Part shown: positions 1 to 5,822 of the stretch, one piece after another | How the letters are laid out: each line of letters starts with the position of its first letter | Numbering within the stretch: position 1 is the stretch's first letter | NCBI GenBank assembly: GCA_003222375.1 | Contig: QHVX01000154.1 | Span: 1 to 16,377, forward strand | Length of the DNA: 16,377 bases | Reading direction: 5' to 3' | Origin: Acidobacteriota bacterium | GTDB taxonomy: Bacteria > Acidobacteriota > Thermoanaerobaculia > Gp7-AA8 | The notes under the pieces: generated by a model | Told to the model about the DNA's origin: nothing | The model's input: the letters and a program-made list of their open reading frames with translations, nothing else | The model's database searches: none | Made by a program: the position numbers and the translations under genes

Positions 1-41
1 TGGCAAGCGATTAAAGGATCTTATTTTAGGTGAATTTGTGC

Positions 42-659
42 CTAATCGTTTGTGCGGTCGATGGATCGGAAGAACTGCCACTGCATGTAGCTCGCTCGGA
101 CGTACCAAAGCAGGAGCACCAGAAGGAAAAATTGACGGAGGGCCAGGCTGAGAAGCGCGAGCAGCGAACCGACAATAATTGAGATCCAGATCGCGATTAC
201 AAACGCCAGCCGCTCATTTAGGAACATCCTCAGGAAGTTGCGGACCATGCCGTGGCCATCCAGGGGCGCCACCGGCATTAAGTTGAAGATAGCCCAGTAG
301 ATATTCGCGATCTGCAGCAGCGGAAGCAGAGCGACCAGAAACGGATCGCGGTGCCCGAATGGCATGCCCCGGATCCACGCCACGCCCCACGCCAACAGGA
401 TGCTGGAGGCAGGTCCGGCCGCGCTGATGAAGAGGTCCTGCCACGGACGGGCGCGGCGTTCGTTGATCGTCACCCCTCCCACCCCCTGTAGAAGGATTTG
501 ACTTGGCCCAAACCCGAAGATACCGAGCACCCACAGCAGCGCGTACTGCACGCCCGAGGTATCGAGGTTCATCATCACGAAGAGCGCGCAGAGAATCAGA
601 AAGCTGACGTCCAGCGTGATCGTCGTGCCGAGGATGGAGCCGAGGTGGATGCGTCCCAA
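42..659 (-). CDS. Site-2 protease (M50)-like membrane protein lacking HExxH
   Basis: Polytopic membrane protein of 205 aa resembling the compact S2P/M50 zinc proteases that cleave within membranes. The second metal-site motif is clear: N126-L-M-P129-V-A-P132-L-D134-G, in a hydrophobic context. The GG/AGP segment (QGVGG at 58-62, AGPASS at 81-86) that normally follows the first catalytic helix is also present. The HExxH helix expected just before it is missing: the text runs GIF-GFGPSQILLQGVGG, jumping at residues 48/49 (about positions 513-518) where roughly 16-18 residues with the histidines normally lie. The frame stays open, so this is an in-frame loss, and the product should be proteolytically dead unless it is an assembly error. 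The start is TTG at 657-659; no ATG or GTG lies between it and the upstream in-frame stop at 702-704. No Shine-Dalgarno is visible. It is divergent from the PLP enzyme gene. Family assignment is fairly secure; function is not. Confidence 0.8.
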   Translation of the reverse strand: MGRIHLGSILGTTITLDVSFLILCALFVMMNLDTSGVQYALLWVLGIFGFGPSQILLQGVGGVTINERRARPWQDLFISAAGPASSILLAWGVAWIRGMPFGHRDPFLVALLPLLQIANIYWAIFNLMPVAPLDGHGMVRNFLRMFLNERLAFVIAIWISIIVGSLLALLSLALRQFFLLVLLLWYVRASYMQWQFFRSIDRTND

Positions 660-710
660 GGTTGCTAGGTTACTAGGTTGCCGGGTTACTTGGTTAGCAA
701 CCTAGCAACC
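660..710. repeat. 12-bp inverted repeat in divergent intergenic region
   Basis: GGTTGCTAGGTT at 660-671 is repeated as its exact reverse complement AACCTAGCAACC at 699-710. The segment between carries further degenerate copies of the GGTT-A/G-CTAGG theme. It nearly fills the space between the divergent M50 and PLP-enzyme starts, so it could be an operator-like site or, more likely from its sloppy internal repetition, a copy of a dispersed palindromic element. No function is shown by the sequence alone. Confidence 0.7.
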
Positions 711-729
711 GAGCAACTATCCTCAACAA

Positions 730-1851
730 ATGCATTTCGAGACAAAAGCCGTACATGCCGGCGGCGAAAGTGACGAGAAAACCGGCGCCGTTTCGCCTCC
801 GATCTACCTGTCGACGACGTTCGAGCGCAACAAATCCGACGGCCAGCCTTCGCATGGCTACAGCTACATCCGCGATCACAACCCGACGCAGACGCGACTC
901 GAATCGGCCTTGGCAGAAATCGATTCAGGCGAAGCGGCTCTCGCTTTCGCATCAGGGATGGCGGCGGCGGCGGCACTTTTCCAATCGCTTCCCTCCGGCT
1001 CGCACGTTTTGATTCCCGATGACGGCTACTACGCCGTCCGCATCCTCGGCACCGATTTTTTTCCGCGATGGGGACTGACGCACGAACTCGTCGAAATGAC
1101 CGACCTCGGCCGCCTGCGCAAGGCGATACGGCGGGACACGCGGGCGATCTGGTGCGAGACGCCGTCGAATCCGTTGTTGAAAGTCGTCGACATCGCGTCG
1201 CTCGTAACAATCGCGCGCGAAACCAAAGCGCTTCTGATCGTCGACGGAACATTCGCGACGCCGGCGCTGCAGCGGCCGCTCGAGCTGGGCGCCGACGTCG
1301 TCATGCACTCGACCACCAAATACTTCGGCGGTCACAGCGATGTGCAGGGCGGCTCACTCGCGTTTCGCCGTCGCGATGCACTGTTCGAGCAGGTTCTCGA
1401 AGTTCGAACGATCGTCGGCGGAGTTGCGTCGCCCTTCAACTCCTGGCTGATTCTCCGCGGAATCCGAAGTCTCAGCGCGCGCATGCGCGTGCACTGCGAA
1501 AACGCCAAAGTGGTCGCGAACTTTCTCGCCAAACATCAGCGCATCGAGGCTGTGAACTATCCCGGGCTGCCGTCCCATCCTGCCCACGCGGTCGCGGCGC
1601 GCCAGATGTCCGACTTCGGCGGCATGATGTCGATCCACGTGAAGGGCGGGCGGGAGGCGGCGCTGGCAGTGGCGGCAAAAACGAAAGTCTTCACGCGCGC
1701 TACGTCTCTCGGCGGCGTCGAGAGTCTCATCGAGCACCGTGCCTCGAGCGAAGGACCGACATCGCGCACGCCTGAGAATCTGCTGAGGCTGTCGATCGGC
1801 CTGGAGCACCCGCAGGATCTCATCGACGACCTTGCACAGGCGCTAGAATAG
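730..1851 (+). CDS. Cys/Met metabolism PLP enzyme (cystathionine gamma-synthase/lyase family)
   Basis: Cytosolic PLP enzyme of 373 aa from the trans-sulfuration family, which includes cystathionine gamma-synthase, cystathionine gamma-lyase and methionine gamma-lyase. Visible hallmarks are the N-terminal AVHAG and PPIYLSTTF segments, a variant of the YxRxxNPT substrate/cofactor motif (Y46-I-R48 followed by NPT at 51-53), FASGMAA (73-79), VDGTFATP (171-178, where most relatives have VDNTFATP), and the Schiff-base lysine K197 in HSTTKYFGGHSD. GGVESLIEHRAS (329-340) and LLRLSIGLE near the end form the usual active-site C-terminal part. Length is normal. Sequence reading cannot separate synthase from lyase, so no symbol is given. 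The ATG has no clear Shine-Dalgarno. The stop codon overlaps the first possible start of the next gene, suggesting co-translation with the small CPCC protein and agmatinase. Confidence 0.93.
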   Translation: MHFETKAVHAGGESDEKTGAVSPPIYLSTTFERNKSDGQPSHGYSYIRDHNPTQTRLESALAEIDSGEAALAFASGMAAAAALFQSLPSGSHVLIPDDGYYAVRILGTDFFPRWGLTHELVEMTDLGRLRKAIRRDTRAIWCETPSNPLLKVVDIASLVTIARETKALLIVDGTFATPALQRPLELGADVVMHSTTKYFGGHSDVQGGSLAFRRRDALFEQVLEVRTIVGGVASPFNSWLILRGIRSLSARMRVHCENAKVVANFLAKHQRIEAVNYPGLPSHPAHAVAARQMSDFGGMMSIHVKGGREAALAVAAKTKVFTRATSLGGVESLIEHRASSEGPTSRTPENLLRLSIGLEHPQDLIDDLAQALE

Positions 1852-1853
1852 TG

Positions 1854-2144
1854 ATGGTGAAAAACTTCGAGATCACCTGCCCATGCTGTGAGGCGTTGCT
1901 CGTCATCGATCGCGTGACTGGCGAGATCCTTCTGCACAAGGCGAAGGAGAAGAAGTCAGGCCTGTCGCTCGAGTCGATGGTCTCGAACCTCGAAACGCAG
2001 AAGAGCGAGGCCGCCAAGCGCTTCGACAAGCAGATCGAGAGTCAGAAAGATCGCAGCCGCATTCTCGAAGAAAAATTCAAGGAAGCGCTCGAGCGCGCCG
2101 AAAAGTCGGATAAGCCTTACCTCAATCCGATGGACATGGATTGA
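1854..2144 (+). CDS. Small CPCC-motif protein with charged helical tail, unknown function
   Basis: A 96-aa protein whose family I do not recognise. The N-terminus has a half zinc-ribbon look: T-C-P-C-C at residues 8-12, followed by a short beta-like stretch ending TGEILLH. It has only three cysteines and no second CxxC pair. The remaining residues, to about position 85, are highly charged and lack helix breakers (QKSEAAKRFDKQIESQKD, LEEKFKEALERAEK), which predicts a coiled-coil helix; the tail ends NPMDMD. Three starts are packed together: GTG 1851 (overlapping the previous stop), ATG 1854 and GTG 1857; I chose the ATG. The stop overlaps the TTG of the ureohydrolase by four bases (TTGA). Both junctions imply translational coupling. 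A metal-bound dimer or adaptor role is only a guess. Confidence 0.8.
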   Translation: MVKNFEITCPCCEALLVIDRVTGEILLHKAKEKKSGLSLESMVSNLETQKSEAAKRFDKQIESQKDRSRILEEKFKEALERAEKSDKPYLNPMDMD

Positions 2145-3106
2145 AGTTCGATCCCGACGCTGCGGCGCCGAAGAAATCCGGAATCTACGGCCTTCCTTTC
2201 AGCCCCACGGAAGCGCACGTCGTCATCATCCCCGTGCCGTTCGAGGCGACGACGTCTTACGGTGGAGGCACAGCGCGCGGACCGGCGGCGGTGATGCAGG
2301 CATCGAAGCAGGTCGACCTCTTCGATCACGAGACCGGCCGTCCGTACGAAGCCGGGATCGCGATGCTCGAGATCCCGGGCAAGATCGTGCTGTCGAATGC
2401 GCGGGCCAGGAAGCTCGGACGCAAAAACGTCCGCGCGGTCAACAAGATCAGCGCCGCAGTCAACGATTGGGTCTACGCGCAGACAAACGCACTGCTCGAT
2501 GCCGGCAAGATGCCGATTGTGTTAGGCGGCGATCACTCCGTTCCGTTCGGCGCCATCCGCGCCTACGCCGAGCGTCATCCCGGCCTCGGCATTCTTCACC
2601 TCGATGCGCATGCCGACCTGCGCGACGCGTACGAAGGCTTCACGTGGTCGCACGCCTCGATCTTTTACAACGTCATGACGAAGGTCGACGGCGTCGCGAA
2701 ACTGGTGCAGGTCGGCGTGCGCGACATCGGCACCGCCGAAATGCGAATGATCGACGATTCCAACGGCCGCATCGTCACCTTCTTCGACGACGTACTCGCG
2801 CAGCGCAAGGAGCGCGGCAGCCCCTTCGCCGAGCTTGCCGATGAAATCGTCGCGCAGCTCCCGGTCGACGTCTACCTGTCGTGGGATATCGATGGACTCG
2901 ATCCGACACTCTGTCCAGGGACCGGCACGCCCGTTCCAGGCGGACTGTCGTGGAACGAGGCGATCGGATTGTTGCGCGCAATTCGCCGTGCGAAGAAGCG
3001 CATCGTCGGACTCGATCTCTGTGAAGTCGCGCCGGGGATGACGGAGTGGGATGCGAATGTCGCCGCGCGCCTGCTGTACAAAATGATCGGCTTCGCGTTG
3101 CTGTAG
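2141..3106 (+). CDS. speB: Agmatinase-family ureohydrolase
   Basis: Ureohydrolase of 321 aa (arginase/agmatinase/formimidoylglutamase fold) with a dinuclear manganese centre. All metal ligands are visible: GGDHS (H132), DAHAD (D155, H157, D159) and SWDIDGLDP (D249, D251). The glycine-rich YGGGTARGP (40-48) and the ThrGly-containing loop around 260-268 are also typical. The likely reaction is agmatine to putrescine plus urea, in polyamine synthesis. Arginase or formimidoylglutamase activity cannot be excluded, but no histidine-degradation genes are nearby. The start is TTG at 2141, overlapping the previous stop as TTGA. No other start codon sits near the conserved N-terminus, so coupling explains the weak start. 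The stop codon lies at the edge of the large palindrome. Symbol is by family, not proven specificity. Confidence 0.92.
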   Translation: MKFDPDAAAPKKSGIYGLPFSPTEAHVVIIPVPFEATTSYGGGTARGPAAVMQASKQVDLFDHETGRPYEAGIAMLEIPGKIVLSNARARKLGRKNVRAVNKISAAVNDWVYAQTNALLDAGKMPIVLGGDHSVPFGAIRAYAERHPGLGILHLDAHADLRDAYEGFTWSHASIFYNVMTKVDGVAKLVQVGVRDIGTAEMRMIDDSNGRIVTFFDDVLAQRKERGSPFAELADEIVAQLPVDVYLSWDIDGLDPTLCPGTGTPVPGGLSWNEAIGLLRAIRRAKKRIVGLDLCEVAPGMTEWDANVAARLLYKMIGFALL

Positions 3107-3226
3107 GCGACACCTTCGGTTTACCGCTTTTTCTACCAGCGGTAGCGGCGCGTGATAACTTCCCTGGACGCCAAGGCATCCCGCCGCTACCACTGGTAGA
3201 AAAAGCGGTAAACCGAAGGTGTCGCC
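3106..3226. repeat. 121-bp near-perfect palindrome between convergent genes
   Basis: The left arm 3106-3150 pairs with the right arm 3182-3226. The outer 34 bp (3106-3139 with 3193-3226) match perfectly, then there is one mismatch (3140/3192), then another 10 bp match. The loop is 31 bases (3151-3181). Each arm also holds a smaller palindrome at its inner end (CTACC-AGC-GGTAG on the left, CTACCA-C-TGGTAG on the right) and a run of five T or A inside the stem. It lies almost exactly between the two convergent stop codons, so it can fold as a transcript hairpin on both strands. The T-run lies within the stem rather than after it, so it is not a textbook intrinsic terminator. It may be a non-autonomous mobile palindrome (REP/MITE-like) that also ends transcription. 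Confidence 0.9.
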
Positions 3227-3227
3227 G

Positions 3228-4241
3228 CTAGTCATCCAACTGCCCCTCGGGCAACGCGACGCGCCGTCCGCTGATCGCTGCCACGATTCGCGGGACGTGC
3301 ACGTGACACGTTTCGACGATCACCGCCACCTTTCGAGGCGGCGTTCCCGCGACGGCAGTCCCCGCGATGAAAACGCCGGGTACGTTCGTCTCCATCGTGT
3401 CGGGATCGTGGACTGGCTCGCGCGCCGGGCCGGCCAGCTCGACGCCGAGCATCTCGAGCAGAGTCGTGTCCTGGCGATATCCGGTCATGAGCAGAACGAA
3501 GTCGGCGGCGATCTCTTGTTGCGGCGCCAGCAACACGCTTCCACTTCGGATCTCGACGACTGAGGTATTCGGCAGGAACCGCACTTTGCCATCGCGGATG
3601 AGTGCTCGGACTTCAGGCAGCAGCCAAAACTTGACGACCTTCGGATCGAAATCTTCGCGGCGGTAGCTGAGTGTGACATCGGCACCTGCCCGATGACAAC
3701 GCACCGCCGCCTCGACTGCCGAATTGCGGCCGCCGACGATCAGCAGACGCTTTGCGAAGTATTTGTGCGGATCAGCGAGGTAGTGGGAGACGTGAGGAAG
3801 GTCTTCGCCGGGAACGTTGACGAGACGCGGCGCGTGCATCGCGCCGATGGCGAGCACGACGATGTTGGCGCGATACGCGTGCTCGCCATCGACGCCGCGC
3901 GTCTGTAAAAAGAATGCCCCTTCCGGTAATCGCTGCACGTTCTCGACGCGCTCGTACGTTCGCACGGTCAACCCGAAGTGCTGCACGAGCGCGCGAAGGT
4001 AGGCGAGAAACTCCTCTTTCGTGATCTTCTGCTGATTCGCGGTCTGGATCGGCAATCCCGCCAGCGCGAGTCGGTCAGAGCTCGAATGAAAAAGCATCTG
4101 CGGCGGATACCATTCGATCGTCGAGCCGATTTGTCCGGCATCGATCTGGACGTAGTCGATGCCCTGCTGCTTCAGCCCAACCGCGAGCTCGAGCCCGATC
4201 GGGCCCGCGCCGATGATCGCAACGTGACGCGACTCGATCAC
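3228..4241 (-). CDS. ypdA: YpdA-like FAD/NAD(P)-dependent disulfide oxidoreductase
   Basis: Flavoprotein of 337 aa in the two-dinucleotide-domain family of thioredoxin reductase-like enzymes. It is closest in layout to YpdA, proposed to reduce bacillithiol disulfide. The FAD-binding motif is IIGAGPIGLE (9-18). The NAD(P) site is LLIVGGRNSAVEAA (166-179). The C-terminal ATG-like flavin segment is NVPGVFIAGTAVAG (286-299). There is no CxxC redox pair, which fits YpdA rather than thioredoxin reductase. The cysteine that follows GGGP in well-studied Firmicutes YpdA is isoleucine here (I15), so the electron path may differ. The GTG start overlaps the TerB-like stop by four bases (GTGA, 4238-4241), so the two are coupled. 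It converges on agmatinase across the large palindrome. Family is confident; substrate is not. Confidence 0.87.
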   Translation of the reverse strand: MIESRHVAIIGAGPIGLELAVGLKQQGIDYVQIDAGQIGSTIEWYPPQMLFHSSSDRLALAGLPIQTANQQKITKEEFLAYLRALVQHFGLTVRTYERVENVQRLPEGAFFLQTRGVDGEHAYRANIVVLAIGAMHAPRLVNVPGEDLPHVSHYLADPHKYFAKRLLIVGGRNSAVEAAVRCHRAGADVTLSYRREDFDPKVVKFWLLPEVRALIRDGKVRFLPNTSVVEIRSGSVLLAPQQEIAADFVLLMTGYRQDTTLLEMLGVELAGPAREPVHDPDTMETNVPGVFIAGTAVAGTPPRKVAVIVETCHVHVPRIVAAISGRRVALPEGQLDD

Positions 4242-4699
4242 GCGCTCAGTCCCATATCGCGCAAGACCGCGACTTTCGCATCGATCATCACGTGATGCTC
4301 GAGACCCAGCAAATCAGCGAGTTTGCGGACGAGATAGTTTTCGTAGTCGGTGAGCTTTCGGTCCGAGTAAACGATCCGCCACATCGTTTTCACGATGTCG
4401 ATGCGCTGTCCGAGCGTGGCGTTCTTGCGAATGAAATTCGTGAGTGCGAAGTGATCGATCGTGCGATTCCGCAACTCGGCCGCCTCGGTGATCAGGTCCT
4501 GTGCGGCCTCGTCGTCCAATTGAAAGGCACGCTTCAAATATCCGACCACGTCGCCGTCCTCGGCTGGGGAGAATTCGCCATCGGCGTACGCGGTTTCGAG
4601 AAGGACGGCCGCCGTCGCGAGGCGGAGTGGATCACGTTCGACTTTAGTCTCATGTTGCACGCCGCCCTTGAATCGCTCCACGAGTTTTGCGAAGCTCAC
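4238..4699 (-). CDS. TerB-like (tellurite-resistance fold) protein
   Basis: All-helical acidic protein of 153 aa with the TerB-type double repeat. YADGEFSPAED at 38-48 and YSDRKLTDYE at 111-120 are the two acidic turns that in this fold are associated with metal binding; each is followed by an amphipathic helix. The final helix block is LVRKLADLLGLEHH (123-136). It is probably cytosolic, as there is no signal or membrane segment. The GTG start at 4697-4699 has no strong Shine-Dalgarno. Its stop overlaps the YpdA-like start, so the pair is co-translated. The name comes from tellurite operons but no other ter gene is here, so a general stress or redox role with the reductase is more likely. It is divergent from the 161-aa gene with about 13 bases between starts. 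Confidence 0.8.
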   Translation of the reverse strand: MSFAKLVERFKGGVQHETKVERDPLRLATAAVLLETAYADGEFSPAEDGDVVGYLKRAFQLDDEAAQDLITEAAELRNRTIDHFALTNFIRKNATLGQRIDIVKTMWRIVYSDRKLTDYENYLVRKLADLLGLEHHVMIDAKVAVLRDMGLSA

Positions 4700-4712
4700 C
4701 GCCGGAGTTTAC

Positions 4713-5198
4713 ATGCCACGCATTGACATTTCGCGTCTGCCCGATGAATCGCGAATCTGGATCTTCGGAATCTCACCTGCGCTCGATAAGCCGAAAAGCT
4801 TGCGACTGCTATCACTCGTCGACCGATTTCTCGACGACTGGTCTGCGCACGGGCAGGCGATCGTTTCCGCGCGCGATCTTCTCCACAGCAGTTTTCTTGT
4901 GATCGCTGTCGATCAGCAGTCAGAAACGTCGGGCTGTTCCATTGATCGCATGTTCGGTCTGCTTCGCCAGCTCGAAAGCGAGCTCGGCGTCGTGATCCTC
5001 GATCCCAATCGCATCTTCTACCAAGATGGGTCCGGCAAGGTCGCCACGATGACGCGCCCCGAATTTGTCGAAAATGGCCGTCAAGACATGGTCGTGTTCG
5101 ACATTCTTGCCGAGCGCATCGGCCGAATTCGCAGGGGCTTATGGCAAAAACCTGCACGCGATTCGTGGCATGGCGCGCTGATCCGGCAAGCGAGCTGA
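4713..5198 (+). CDS. Conserved-looking 161-aa protein of unknown function
   Basis: Soluble protein of 161 aa that I cannot assign to a function. It looks well conserved and folded: a start MPRIDISRLPDESRIWIFG, a central FLVIAVDQQSETSGCSIDRM (61-80) with the compact GCSID motif, an FGLLRQLESELGV helix, and a closing KPARDSWHGALI (146-157). There is no Walker A, signal peptide or membrane helix. The ATG at 4713 is chosen over an upstream ATG at 4668 because GGAG (4704-4707) sits five bases before it and the upstream option would overlap the divergent TerB-like gene. Its start is only about 13 bases from that gene's start, leaving no room for two separate promoters outside coding sequence. A small enzyme or nucleotide-metabolism accessory is possible but unproven. 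Confidence 0.78.
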   Translation: MPRIDISRLPDESRIWIFGISPALDKPKSLRLLSLVDRFLDDWSAHGQAIVSARDLLHSSFLVIAVDQQSETSGCSIDRMFGLLRQLESELGVVILDPNRIFYQDGSGKVATMTRPEFVENGRQDMVVFDILAERIGRIRRGLWQKPARDSWHGALIRQAS

Positions 5199-5273
5199 TG
5201 CGGTTGTAAAACCATCAGAAATAGAAACTTAGCAGCACGAAAAGCGAGCACCGTCCTTGCAGTTATTAATGGT

Positions 5274-5795
5274 GTGAAGAAGACTCCGCTATTGATTGTC
5301 GACGACGACAAGGCTGTACGGCGCCTTCTTGCCCGAATTGCCGAGCGCGCTGGCTTCGAAGTCGACACCGCGAAGGACGGCTTGCAGGCGCTGGAGATGC
5401 TTCAGCGCCAGCAGTACGAGATCGCGATCGTCGACCTGATGATGCCTCGCCTCAGCGGCTACGAGCTCGTGCAAAAGATCAGTACTCTGAACCCGCGCCC
5501 GATCGTGATTGTTGCGACAGCGCTCATGAATGGTGACGTTGCCTCGCTCGATGACTCGATGGTGCGGCGTGTCATCAAGAAGCCCTTCGATATCAACGCG
5601 GTCGCTAACGCGCTCATCGAGATCGCGCGTGAAGCTGCCGAAAAACGCGCCGCAGTGCCACAGGAGCCGCCGAAGATCATCGTTGCCAAAGATGTGGAAG
5701 TGACGGCCAATGAGGTCATCCTTCCGACCGCTGACGAATCGGGCGGAGAGGAGAACGAAAAGGACGAGCTACCGAAGCCGGACAAGATCGAATAG
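5274..5795 (+). CDS. Single-domain response regulator with acidic C-terminal tail
   Basis: Receiver-domain protein of 173 aa. The receiver fills about residues 4-120: acidic pocket D10-D12 in IVDDDKAVR, phospho-acceptor D54 in IVDLMMPRLSG, switch threonine T82 in VATAL, and K103-P104 in the KKPFD signature. After it comes about 50 residues rich in Glu, Lys and Pro with no recognised output domain, so it probably works by protein contact as CheY-like or stand-alone regulators do. The start is GTG at 5274; the ATG at 5269 is out of frame. No histidine kinase is adjacent, so its partner is elsewhere. The 75 bases upstream show no convincing promoter. Its stop is followed directly by the hairpin that covers the ribosome site of the asparaginase gene, so the two are likely co-transcribed. 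Confidence 0.9.
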   Translation: MKKTPLLIVDDDKAVRRLLARIAERAGFEVDTAKDGLQALEMLQRQQYEIAIVDLMMPRLSGYELVQKISTLNPRPIVIVATALMNGDVASLDDSMVRRVIKKPFDINAVANALIEIAREAAEKRAAVPQEPPKIIVAKDVEVTANEVILPTADESGGEENEKDELPKPDKIE

Positions 5796-5822
5796 CGTTG
5801 CCTCCTCAAACAGGAGGTAGCG
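5796..5822 (+). promoter_or_regulatory. Hairpin enclosing the Shine-Dalgarno of the asparaginase gene
   Basis: The 27 bases between the regulator stop (5793-5795) and the ATG at 5823 form one hairpin: 5796-5806 pairs with 5812-5822 around the loop CAAAC. The core CCTCCT/AGGAGG is perfect, and the extension adds C-G, G-C, U-G, U-A and G-U pairs (11 pairs, two wobbles). The strong Shine-Dalgarno AGGAGGT is wholly inside the 3' arm. If it folds, translation of the downstream gene should depend on ribosomes finishing the regulator gene, or on another factor opening the stem. The folding is direct from sequence; the control is inference. Confidence 0.7.

Noticed and set aside
1..33. Open + strand frame from the left edge ending in TGA at 31-33, as a possible gene tail
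   Set aside because: Only ten codons, with AT-rich codons unlike the neighbourhood and no recognisable residues; cannot be supported.
3106..3226. Calling the large palindrome a standard rho-independent terminator
   Set aside because: The T/A runs lie inside the stem, not downstream of it, so the canonical signature is missing, although it may still stop transcription.
4238..4699. A tellurite-resistance operon
   Set aside because: Only the TerB-like fold is present, with no terA, terC, terD or terZ-like neighbour.
5196..5217. Weak hairpin (TGAT-GGTT with AACC-ATCA) after the 161-aa gene as a terminator
   Set aside because: The stem is bulged and AT-rich with no T-run after it; too weak to call.
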